Shown one piece after another: positions 44,767 to 56,544 of a stretch of 64,000 nt of DNA. The DNA comes from Pseudomonadota bacterium. Lineage in GTDB: Bacteria; Desulfobacterota; Desulfarculia; Desulfarculales; Desulfarculaceae. The position numbers and the translations under genes were made by a program. Below the pieces are notes generated by a model. That model was not told the DNA's origin. It ran no database searches and worked only from the letters and a program-made list of their open reading frames with translations. The stretch is taken from positions 14,524 to 78,523 of the forward strand of contig JAHIQI010000024.1 of the NCBI GenBank assembly GCA_018902755.1, read 5' to 3'. Numbering within the stretch: the first letter of the stretch is position 1; each line of letters starts with the position of its first letter.

Positions 44767-45747
44767 CTATTTGAGGCCCGCCTCCTTGTAGTACTTGAGC
44801 GCGCCCGGATGCAGCGGGGCGCTGAGGCCCTCCAGCATGGCCTGGGGAGTCAGGCCGCTGAGGGCCGGATGCAGTTTCTTGAGCTCGTCCAGGTTGGTGA
44901 ACACCGTCTTGGTGATGGCGTAGATCACCTCGTCGGGCACCCCGGCCCGGGTGATCAGGGTGGCCTTCACCGCGAAGGTGGGCACGTCGGCCTGGTCCAG
45001 GCCCATGGGGTAGAAGGACACCGGGATGGCGGTCTTCACGTAGTAGGGACGCCCGGCCAGGAGCTTGTCCAGGGCCGCCGGGGAGGCGGGCACGAAGCGC
45101 ACCTTGACCCGGCCGCTGGTGGCCTCCTTGATGAGCCCGGCGGGGTTGCCCACGGTGTAGGCGAAGGCGTCGATGCGCCCGTCCTGCAACAGCTTGGCCG
45201 ATTCCGAGGCCTTGAGCCACTCGGACTTGCCCAGGTCGTCCAGGGTCAGGCCGTAGGCGGCCAGCACGTCCTTGGAATTTTGCAGGGTGCCGCTGCCGGG
45301 GTTGCCCACGGCCACGTCCTTGCCCTTGAGGTCGGCGTAGCCCTTTATGCCGCTCTCCTCGGAGGCCACCATGAAGTAGGTCTCCGAGTGCAGGCTGAAC
45401 ACCGAGCGCAGGTCTTTTTGCGGCCCCTTGGTTTTCCACTCGCTCAGGCCCTTGACCGCCTCGAACTGCCGGTCGGACTGGGCCACCCCCAGGTCCATGT
45501 CTTCGCCCAGCACCGCGTTGATGTTGAACACCGAGCCGCCGGTGGACTCCACGGTGACCCGGAGGCCGTAGGTCTCGCCCTGGGCGTTGACCAGTTTGGC
45601 GATGGCCTTGCCCACCGGGAAGTAGACCCCGGTGACCCCGCCGGTGCCGATGGTCACGAACTGCTTGGCGGCCAGGGCGCTTTGGCCGCTGAACATCAGG
45701 GCCGCGGCCAAACAAAAGATCATTAAAGTCCAAAAAGATTTTTTCAT
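44767..45747 (-). CDS. TAXI-family TRAP transporter solute-binding protein
   Basis: 326 residues with a Sec signal peptide (CLAAALMFSGQSALA). The mature N-terminus FVTIGTGGVTGVYFPVGKAIAKLVN is the TAXI-family opening, followed by VESTGGSVFNINAVL and DLKGKDVAVGNPGSGT. It captures a small organic acid or amino acid (glutamate in some relatives) in the periplasm for the TRAP permease encoded downstream. Substrate unknown. Confidence 0.93.
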   Translation of the reverse strand: MKKSFWTLMIFCLAAALMFSGQSALAAKQFVTIGTGGVTGVYFPVGKAIAKLVNAQGETYGLRVTVESTGGSVFNINAVLGEDMDLGVAQSDRQFEAVKGLSEWKTKGPQKDLRSVFSLHSETYFMVASEESGIKGYADLKGKDVAVGNPGSGTLQNSKDVLAAYGLTLDDLGKSEWLKASESAKLLQDGRIDAFAYTVGNPAGLIKEATSGRVKVRFVPASPAALDKLLAGRPYYVKTAIPVSFYPMGLDQADVPTFAVKATLITRAGVPDEVIYAITKTVFTNLDELKKLHPALSGLTPQAMLEGLSAPLHPGALKYYKEAGLK

Positions 45748-46074
45748 TTTGTTTTCCTCCCCGCGCCCAGGGCGGAAGCCTCATGAGCCCGAATTAAGTC
45801 GATTTTTGGACGGATTCGTTCTCTCCGTCCGTGACGGCAGCATAACCCATCCACCTGGCGCCAGTCCAGGAATCGGCCTCCTCTAAAAACCGCCCTTGCT
45901 GCTTTTCCGCTTAAGAAGCGGTAATGACGGTATTTTTGTAGTTAGACCCGTAAATGGGGCTCAAGCCGGGGGCTTGGCTCCAAAAAACACCTAAAAAAAT
46001 ATACCATTTCAAATTGAAAGGAGTACTATTCTTGTAAAGGCAGCCTGTACCCCTTTTTTGCCCTGGAGCACATT
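45748..46074. other. Divergent intergenic region with inverted repeats
   Basis: 327 bp between the TAXI gene and the sigma-54 activator. It contains CCGCTT-AAG-AAGCGG (45907-45921), CAAGCC-GGG-GGCTTG (45962-45976), an AT-rich patch, and a TTTC-N5-GAAA site (46007-46019). I found no clear -24/-12 element here on either strand. Confidence 0.5.
46007..46019. promoter_or_regulatory. TTTC-N5-GAAA site before the activator gene
   Basis: Sequence TTTCAAATTGAAA, a perfect palindrome around a central A, 56 nt upstream of the activator start. The same TTTC-N5-GAAA pattern occurs twice before the downstream mrp promoter, suggesting autoregulation. Function is inferred. Confidence 0.5.
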
Positions 46075-47421
<1,347 letters not shown>

Positions 47422-47454
47422 GATCCGCCCTTGGCCGAGGTCCCATCGCTATAA

Positions 47455-47487
47455 TTTCAAAATGAAATGACATCTTTCATATAGAAA
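47455..47487. promoter_or_regulatory. Tandem TTTC-N5-GAAA sites, candidate upstream activator sequence
   Basis: Two copies, 47455-47467 (TTTCAAAATGAAA) and 47475-47487 (TTTCATATAGAAA), with centres 20 bp apart, about two helical turns. They lie about 80-110 bp upstream of the -24/-12 element, the usual range for enhancer-binding activators. Confidence 0.6.
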
Positions 47488-47565
47488 TGTCAGATTTCGC
47501 CCGCCATTGATCGCTCCAGATATATAATCAAATAAAACCTGATAGTTACCCAATATAGCCCCATC

Positions 47566-47581
47566 TGGTACGCAACTTGAA
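47566..47581 (+). promoter_or_regulatory. Sigma-54 (-24/-12) promoter of the mrp operon
   Basis: TGGTACG-N4-TTGAA against the consensus TGGCACG-N4-TTGCA. The -24 GG is intact and ten bases separate it from the -12 dinucleotide, which reads GA instead of GC. The element is in the leader region of the mrp gene and is preceded by the tandem activator sites. Confidence 0.65.
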
Positions 47582-47692
47582 TCACATCATACCCGGTGTG
47601 GTCCTGTGTTCCCGCGCAGGCCGCCCAAAGCCTCCGTAACGTGGAAGCGGGAGAGACTTGCCTTAACCCTAATTTCGCCTGCGCGAGCCCCT

Positions 47693-47740
47693 GGCCCCGG
47701 CGTCTCCAGCACGCCGGGGCCTATGCCGGGGCCTTGGAGA
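47693..47740 (+). promoter_or_regulatory. Leader hairpins overlapping the mrp ribosome site
   Basis: An 11-bp perfect stem (47693-47703 with 47711-47721). The stretch GCCGGGGCC recurs at 47725-47733, so the left arm has a second possible partner. TCTCCA (47703-47708) can pair with TGGAGA (47735-47740), which contains the ribosome-binding site. A switch between the forms could control translation. This is inference from base pairing only. Confidence 0.35.
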
Positions 47741-47747
47741 CAGCAGC

Positions 47748-48608
47748 ATGAGCCAAGCAACCTCATCCCCGGCCATGGGCCCGGGACTGCACGCCGAGTT
47801 GGACCCCCTGGACCAGCGCCTCAGCCATAACATGGCGGACATCAAACACAAATTGGTGGTCATGAGCGGCAAGGGCGGGGTGGGTAAATCCACCGTCGCC
47901 GCCCAGTTGGCCGTGGGCCTGGCCTTGGCCGGGCACAGCGTGGGGCTGTTGGACGTGGACCTGCACGGGCCTTCCATCCCCCGCATGCTGGGCATCCCCG
48001 GCCACGCCGAGGTGTTGGTGGACCAGCAGCTCATCAAGCCGGTGATCATCGACGAGGGCCTCAAGGTCATCAGCGTGGAGCTCTTGATCCCCAACAAGGA
48101 CGCCTCGGTGATCTGGCGCGGCCCCATGAAGATCGGGGTGATCCGCCAGCTCATGGGCGACGTCACCTGGGGCAGCCTGGATTTCCTGGTCATCGACGCC
48201 CCTCCGGGCACCGGCGACGAGCCGCTGACCGTGGCCCAGAACGTGGAGGGGGCCAAGGTGGTGCTGGTGACCACCCCCCAGGAGATCGCCCTGGCCGACC
48301 TGCGCAAGTCCATGGATTTCTGCCGCAAGCTGGAGCTGCCCGTGCTGGGCCTGGTGGAGAACATGGCCGGGATGATCTGTCCCCACTGCGGCCGGCCGGT
48401 GGAGTTCATGGGCAAGGGCGGAGGCAAGGACACGGCGGGCAAGTTCGGGGTGCCCTTCCTGGGCAGCATGCCCTGGGATCCGCGCCTCATGGCCGCCGCC
48501 GATGCCGGCCGCCTGGTGGAGCTGCTGCGCCGCGAGAGCGACGAGGCGGCCCCCTGGCAGGGGATGGTGACCGAAGTCCGAGACCTGCTGGGAGAAAGGA
48601 AAAAGTGA
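47748..48608 (+). CDS. Mrp/NBP35-family Fe-S carrier ATPase
   Basis: 286 residues. P-loop deviant Walker A SGKGGVGKS (40-48), DLHGPSIPRMLG, and the CPHC pair (C211, C214) in NMAGMICPHCGRP that carries a bridging cluster in the dimer. It binds and transfers Fe-S clusters in the cytoplasm. GGAGA lies 8 nt before the ATG. In Desulfovibrio, similar ATPases are encoded with NifX-like orange proteins under a sigma-54 activator; the arrangement here fits. Confidence 0.92.
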   Translation: MSQATSSPAMGPGLHAELDPLDQRLSHNMADIKHKLVVMSGKGGVGKSTVAAQLAVGLALAGHSVGLLDVDLHGPSIPRMLGIPGHAEVLVDQQLIKPVIIDEGLKVISVELLIPNKDASVIWRGPMKIGVIRQLMGDVTWGSLDFLVIDAPPGTGDEPLTVAQNVEGAKVVLVTTPQEIALADLRKSMDFCRKLELPVLGLVENMAGMICPHCGRPVEFMGKGGGKDTAGKFGVPFLGSMPWDPRLMAAADAGRLVELLRRESDEAAPWQGMVTEVRDLLGERKK

Positions 48609-49084
48609 TGGCCAAGATCGCGGTGAGCAGCCAGGGCGACACCCTGGAGAGCCAGGTGGACCCCCGTTTCGGGCGGGCCGCCTACTTCGTGGTCAGGGAC
48701 GACGGCGGCAACGTGTCCGCCGTGGACAACACCGCCGCCCGGCAGATGTCCTCCGGGGCGGGCATCCAGGCCGCCGAGGCCCTGGCCAAGGCTGGAGTGA
48801 AAAAGGTGCTCAGCGGCATGGTGGGCCCCAAGGCCATGAACGCCCTACAGGCGGCGGGCATCGAGGTGATCGAGGGAGCCCAGGGTCGGGTGGCCGACGC
48901 CCTGGCCGCCTATGAGCAGGGCCGCATGGCCCAGGTGGCCACGGAAGCGGTTTCCGCCGCCCCCGCCGGGGCGGGCATGGGCATGGGCCGGGGCCAGGGA
49001 AGAGCCATGGGGCCCGGCGGGGGCCGGGGACGCGGCGGCGGAGGAGGAGGCCGGGGCGGCGGCAGAGGGGGTTGCCGACGCTAG
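48608..49084 (+). CDS. NifX/NifB-like cluster-binding protein
   Basis: 158 residues. The N-terminal ~105 residues (AVSSQGDTLESQVDPRFGRAAYF) are the dinitrogenase Fe-Mo cofactor domain of NifX/orange-protein type. The C-terminal ~40 residues are Gly/Arg/Met-rich, with a single Cys next to the end. The start overlaps the Mrp stop (TGATG). Could carry a metal cluster delivered by Mrp. No nif genes nearby, so nitrogen fixation should not be assumed. Confidence 0.88.
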   Translation: MAKIAVSSQGDTLESQVDPRFGRAAYFVVRDDGGNVSAVDNTAARQMSSGAGIQAAEALAKAGVKKVLSGMVGPKAMNALQAAGIEVIEGAQGRVADALAAYEQGRMAQVATEAVSAAPAGAGMGMGRGQGRAMGPGGGRGRGGGGGGRGGGRGGCRR

Positions 49085-49166
49085 GGCGCGGGGGACCGGC
49101 GGCGCAAAGGATGCGCTGGGCCGTGTTTCGACTTTGAAGTGAATATAACTTGAGAGGCCTAGCCAC

Positions 49167-50837
49167 ATGTTTTTCGACTTAAGCCTTTACCTTGCCTTGG
49201 CCATATGTGTCGCGGGTCTTATCTATAAAATCCGTTCCTGGCTCACGGTTTCGGTGGACCAGCAGGACCGGCGATACTCCCCCGCGCAGCGGGCGGGGGC
49301 GGCCATGGCCGGGCTGGGCCGGACGGTGTTCAGCCGCCGCATCGGGGCCATGCTCCGGGCCCTGGTGCTGGACGGCCTGCTGCAAGGCCGCTCCCTGCGC
49401 CACAGCGGCCTGGCCTGGGTTGCCCACATCTTCCTTTTCGTGGGTTTCATGGGCCTGCTGCTGTTGCACGCCCTGGGCGAGCAGATAACCGCCTCCCTGT
49501 TCCGGGACTACTACCCCACCTTGGACCCCTGGCTGTGGCTGCGCGAGGCTTTGGGGATCATGGTGCTGGTGGGGGTGGGGCTGATCATCCTGCGCCGGTT
49601 CTTCGTGCGGGGCCTGCGCCTGACCACCCGCACCCGCGACCGGCTGGCCATCATCCTTTTGGCCGTGGTGCTGCTCTCGGGCTTCGCCTTGCAGGCCACG
49701 AAGATCACCTCGTCCGAGGCCTTCGACCGCATGGCCGTCGAGTACGCCGGGCTGGACGATCCCCGGGAGATAAAGGCCCTGCGCTCGGTGTGGGCCACGG
49801 ACTACGGAGTGGTCTTCGCCCCCGGCCAGACCGGCGTCGGCGCGGAACTCATGGCCCTGGGCCGGGAGCTTAACGCCAATAGCTGCGTGGAGTGCCACTC
49901 CCCAGCGGCCCACGCCTTCGCCTCCTACGGCCTTTCGGTGATCCTGCGGCCGGTGGCCCTGGCCCTGGACCGGGCGGGCGGCCCCCAGGCCCTGTACTTC
50001 ATCCACTTCCTGGCCTGCTTCCTGGGCCTGGCCATCTTGCCCTTCACCAAGTTTTTGCACCTCATCGTGGGGCCGGTCATCCTGGCGGTGAACGCGGCTA
50101 CCGAGCGCGCCACCATGAACCCGGCGGCCCGGGCCGCCCTGAGGGCCCTGGAGTTGGACGCCTGCACCCATTGCGGCACCTGCACGGTGCACTGCTCGGT
50201 GGCGGTGACCCTGCGCCTGCTGCCCAACGACGAGATTTTGCCCTCGGAGCGCCTGGCCTCCCTGGCGGCCAAGGTGCACGGCAACAACGGCGACCGGGCC
50301 CACCTGGCCGCCATGCGCGACGGGGCCTACATCTGCACCAACTGCCAGCGCTGCACCCGGCTGTGCCCCCTGGGCATCAACCTCAACGACCTTTGGACCG
50401 CGCTCAAGCAGGACCTGGCCGACGAGGGGCTGGGTGCTCCGCTCAAGGAGATATCCACCTTCGCCGGGCAGGCGGCCCTGCCCAGCCGCGGCCGCAAGGA
50501 GGTGCTGGTCAACACCAACGGCTTCCAAAAGGAGCTGAAGCACTCGGCCCAGGCTAACAGCTTCGCCGAGTGCTACTCCTGCCGCGAATGCACCAACGCC
50601 TGCCCCCAGGTGTTCATGTCCGAATGGCCCAACCAGGAGCTGGACCTTCTGCCCCACCAGATCATGTATTGCCTCAAGCTGGGTCTCAAGGAAGAGGCCA
50701 TGGGCGCGCGCATGGTGTGGAGCTGCCTTACCTGCTACGAGTGCCAGGAGGCCTGCCCCAACCTGGTGCAGGTCACCGACGTGATGTACGAGCTGCGTTA
50801 CCTGGCGGCCCAGGCCGCCCGGACCGCCACCGCATAG
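49167..50837 (+). CDS. Membrane cytochrome b/heme c/multi-[4Fe-4S] fusion (Hdr/NarI-like)
   Basis: 556 residues in three parts. Residues 1-310: about six transmembrane helices with His residues spaced as heme b ligands in NarI/HdrE-type cytochromes (H87, H101, H280, H298 region). Between helices, C240-V-E-C243-H244 is a CxxCH heme c site. Residues ~330-535: four CX2CX2CX3C motifs (starting C333, C390, C469, C520), for up to four [4Fe-4S] clusters, like an HdrC with doubled modules. The heme c site should be on the outer side of the membrane. It probably moves electrons between the quinone pool, a periplasmic partner, and the HdrB-like protein encoded next, 12 nt downstream. Confidence 0.87.
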   Translation: MFFDLSLYLALAICVAGLIYKIRSWLTVSVDQQDRRYSPAQRAGAAMAGLGRTVFSRRIGAMLRALVLDGLLQGRSLRHSGLAWVAHIFLFVGFMGLLLLHALGEQITASLFRDYYPTLDPWLWLREALGIMVLVGVGLIILRRFFVRGLRLTTRTRDRLAIILLAVVLLSGFALQATKITSSEAFDRMAVEYAGLDDPREIKALRSVWATDYGVVFAPGQTGVGAELMALGRELNANSCVECHSPAAHAFASYGLSVILRPVALALDRAGGPQALYFIHFLACFLGLAILPFTKFLHLIVGPVILAVNAATERATMNPAARAALRALELDACTHCGTCTVHCSVAVTLRLLPNDEILPSERLASLAAKVHGNNGDRAHLAAMRDGAYICTNCQRCTRLCPLGINLNDLWTALKQDLADEGLGAPLKEISTFAGQAALPSRGRKEVLVNTNGFQKELKHSAQANSFAECYSCRECTNACPQVFMSEWPNQELDLLPHQIMYCLKLGLKEEAMGARMVWSCLTCYECQEACPNLVQVTDVMYELRYLAAQAARTATA

Positions 50838-50849
50838 GAGAGAGCCGAC

Positions 50850-51776
50850 ATGCGTTACGCCCTGTTTCTGGGCTGCAAGATTCCCAGCTACGCCCCGCAG
50901 TACGAAACCTCCGCCCGGGCGGTTCTGAAAGAGTTGGGCCTCAAGCTGGCCTCCGTGGAGTTCAACTGCTGCGGCTATCCCCTCAGGGACCAGCACTTCC
51001 ACTCCTTCATCCTGGCCGCGGCGCGCAACCTGGCCCTGGCCGAGGCCAAGGGCGTGCCGGTGATCACCCTGTGCAAGTGCTGCCTGGGCAGCCTGAAAAG
51101 GGCCCAGAGCTTTTTGGCCCAGCAGCCGGAGCTGTTGTCCATGGTCCGGGCCAAGCTGGCCCTGGAGGGCCTGGACTACCAGGGCGCTACCTCGGTGCGC
51201 CATCTGCAGAGCGTGCTGCACGCCGAGGTGGGGGTGGAGAAAATCAGCGACCTGGTGACCCGCTCCCTGGAAGGGATCAAGGTGGCCACCATGTACGGCT
51301 GCCACGCCCTGCGCCCCAGCCGCATCACCGGCTTTGACAGCGCCTTCGCCCCCAGCCTCATCGAGGACCTGCTTAAGGCGGTGGGGGCCGAGCCCGTGCC
51401 CTGGAAGGGCAGGCTCAAGTGCTGCGGGGGCCCCTTGCGCGAGCGCAACCCGGAGCTTTCCCTGGCCACCATCATGATGCGCCTGAAGGAGTTCGCCGCC
51501 AGCGGGGCCGGGGTGCTGAACGTGGACTGCCCCCACACCCTGCTCCAGGTCAAGTGGGCCCACGAGACCCTGGCCGTGCAGGGCAAACAGTCCCTGCCAG
51601 GGGTGGTGCTCTATCCCCAGCTCCTGGGCCTGGCCCTGGGCCTGGACCCCGGCCGGGTGGGCCTGGACAAGAACTCGCCCCCGCCCCGCGCCCTCACCGG
51701 CGATGCGCCGCCTCCCGCCGCCGGGGAGGCCAAGGCCATGCTCAAGGTGGTAAGCGGGAGCTGCTGTTACCTGTAG
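50850..51776 (+). CDS. HdrB-like CCG-domain protein
   Basis: 308 residues. Two cysteine-rich CCG modules as in heterodisulfide reductase subunit B. First: C9, C40-C41-G42, and C75-x-C77-C78. Second: C151, C191-C192-G193, and C227, where the last Cys of the usual CxxC is replaced (CPHT). In HdrB these bind noncubane [4Fe-4S] clusters that cleave disulfides. So the first site looks complete and the second altered. A C-terminal tail of ~50 residues ends in SGSCCYL. Likely the catalytic end of a disulfide/thiol electron-transfer complex with the preceding gene. Confidence 0.88.
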   Translation: MRYALFLGCKIPSYAPQYETSARAVLKELGLKLASVEFNCCGYPLRDQHFHSFILAAARNLALAEAKGVPVITLCKCCLGSLKRAQSFLAQQPELLSMVRAKLALEGLDYQGATSVRHLQSVLHAEVGVEKISDLVTRSLEGIKVATMYGCHALRPSRITGFDSAFAPSLIEDLLKAVGAEPVPWKGRLKCCGGPLRERNPELSLATIMMRLKEFAASGAGVLNVDCPHTLLQVKWAHETLAVQGKQSLPGVVLYPQLLGLALGLDPGRVGLDKNSPPPRALTGDAPPPAAGEAKAMLKVVSGSCCYL

Positions 51777-51805
51777 GGACAGGGCCTTAAAAACCAATCT
51801 TGAAC

Positions 51806-51857
51806 CTGACTCCGGATAGGGCCGGGGGGATACACCCCCGGCCCTATCCGGAGTCAG
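51806..51857. terminator. 23-bp perfect hairpin after the HdrB-like gene
   Basis: Arms 51806-51828 and 51835-51857 pair perfectly over 23 bp around a 6-nt loop. No T-run follows. It lies 30 nt after the HdrB-like stop. A second, imperfect GC hairpin lies at about 51890-51920. Could be a terminator, mRNA stabiliser or a mobile hairpin. The rest of 51777-51967 shows no gene. Confidence 0.55.
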
Positions 51858-51967
51858 CGGTCTTCGGACCGAGTATTGCTAGATTAAAAAACGGCGGCAG
51901 CTCCCGGCGGGGGAGCCGCCGCCTGTCTTTAAACCCCGTCGATCGCCTGCCGCTGGGAGAATACAAC

Positions 51968-52960
51968 GTGACTCTTAGAAAATTCGCCGCCGCTATGGGG
52001 ATGATCTTGTTCTTGTTGGGGGCGGTGTGCCTGCCCGGCGCACAGGCTCCGGCCTGGGCCATGGTCCAGGATCAGGGCCCCGACTACTCCCAGGCCGCCA
52101 ACTGGCTCAGCCTGCCCAAGAGCATAGAGCACAAGGTGGACGTGTTCTGGGTCTACCCCACGGTGTACGACGGCAAGCAAATGGTGGCCAAGGTGAACGA
52201 CGCCCAGATGACCCAAGGCGCCCGCTACACCGTGCGCAGCCAGGCCAGCGTGTTCCAGGGCCAGGCCAACCTCTTCGCCCCTCTGTACCGCCAGGCCAGC
52301 GCCAAGGTGCTCACCATGAGCCAGGCCGACAAGGACCGTTACCTGGGCATGGGCCTTAGCGACGTGCAGGCGGCCTTCGCCTATTACCTGAAGCACTACA
52401 ACCAGGGCAGGCCCTTTATCTTGGCCGGGCACAGCCAGGGCTCCAACCTCTTGACCGACTTCGCCCGCAAAAACCTGGACCAGCCGGTGTTCAAGAGGAA
52501 GATGGTGGCCGCCTATCTCATCGGCTGGTCCATCACCCCGGACGATCTCAAGAAACATCCCGCCTTCAAGATCTGCCGCGCCGCCGCCCAGACCGGTTGC
52601 CTCATCACCTACAACAGCGTGGCCGCGGGCAAGCAGAAAAAGGCCCCCACCATCCTGCCCGGCGCCATCTCGGTGAACCCCCTGTCCTGGACCACCGACG
52701 GTAAGCTGGTCCCGGCCTCACAAAACATGGGCGCGGCGTTCTTTGAAGATCAGGGCAAGGATCTGACCATCCCCCACTTCACCTCTGCCCAGAACAAGGA
52801 CGGCGGCCTGGTGGTGCAGCCCAAGGACGCCAAGCTACTGACTCAGATGCCCTTCGGCCCCGGGGTGTACCACTGCTACGACTACTCGCTGTTTTATGAA
52901 AACCTGAAGGCCAACATCGCCCAGCGCATCAAGGCCTTCCAGGGGCGCGCCGCCAAATAG
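51968..52960 (+). CDS. DUF3089-like secreted alpha/beta-hydrolase
   Basis: 330 residues from the GTG at 51968 (GGGAG 8 nt upstream), which gives a Sec signal peptide (MGMILFLLGAVCLPGA...WA). The nucleophile elbow is AGHSQGSN, and the VDVFWVYPTVYDG start with LTMSQADKDRYL and AFAYYLKHYNQGRPFI match the DUF3089 esterase/lipase family. Substrate unknown. It ends at a hairpin, then convergent carB. Confidence 0.82.
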   Translation: MTLRKFAAAMGMILFLLGAVCLPGAQAPAWAMVQDQGPDYSQAANWLSLPKSIEHKVDVFWVYPTVYDGKQMVAKVNDAQMTQGARYTVRSQASVFQGQANLFAPLYRQASAKVLTMSQADKDRYLGMGLSDVQAAFAYYLKHYNQGRPFILAGHSQGSNLLTDFARKNLDQPVFKRKMVAAYLIGWSITPDDLKKHPAFKICRAAAQTGCLITYNSVAAGKQKKAPTILPGAISVNPLSWTTDGKLVPASQNMGAAFFEDQGKDLTIPHFTSAQNKDGGLVVQPKDAKLLTQMPFGPGVYHCYDYSLFYENLKANIAQRIKAFQGRAAK

Positions 52961-52983
52961 CTCCCCGCCGATACCGCAAAAGG

Positions 52984-53011
52984 CAAGGGCCGCCCCGGTG
53001 GGCGGCCCTTG
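52984..53011. terminator. Terminator between DUF3089-like gene and carB
   Basis: 12-bp stem (52984-52995 with 53000-53011, loop CGGT), with CCTTTTG on the minus-strand side and TTC on the plus side. Placed between convergent genes; modest T-tract. Confidence 0.65.
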
Positions 53012-53027
53012 TTCATGCCTGGTGGTT

Positions 53028-56276
<3,249 letters not shown>

Positions 56277-56447
56277 GCGGAGAACTCCTTTGATTGCAGA
56301 AGCCGGGGCGGAGGGCCCAGGACGGATTTAAAATGTATAAGCGTCTAAATTAATGCATCTTTAGGCGCGGCCTGGTGTCGCGGAGCGCAGGGCATCGCTC
56401 TATTCAATTTCATTACAACTTACAAGTCAACGTTTTCATTTAGTGGC

Positions 56448-56480
56448 ATGCAAACAAAGGGCGGAGCAAGGCGCTCCGCC
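56448..56480 (-). terminator. Terminator after the RND outer-membrane gene
   Basis: On the minus strand, stem 56460-56467 with 56473-56480 is followed by CCTTTGTTTGC, a moderate T-run. Just before it lies a larger GC hairpin (about 56480-56510, with one bulge). Together they probably end the RND operon. The stretch 56277-56447 is AT-rich near 56330-56440 and should hold the carB promoter, but I could not place a convincing -35/-10 pair. Confidence 0.6.
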
Positions 56481-56544
56481 GGCCGAAAAGCTCAAGGCTT
56501 TCGGCCGGACAGGCGCTGGGGGACGGTTGCGGTTGGGGGCGCGG

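Noticed and set aside
42635..45784. 1049-codon minus-strand frame across TAXI and permease
   Set aside because: A chance open frame; only 44340-44746 belongs to the permease N-terminus, the remainder mirrors the other genes.
45748..46006. Sigma-54 promoter for the TAXI gene
   Set aside because: No GC-N10-CC arrangement of the needed spacing was found on the minus strand.
48608..49084. Nitrogen fixation gene
   Set aside because: The NifX-like domain is shared by many non-nif proteins; no other nif gene is present.
49179..51797. 872-codon open frame opposite the Hdr-like genes
   Set aside because: Shadow of two strongly supported genes; no recognisable domain.
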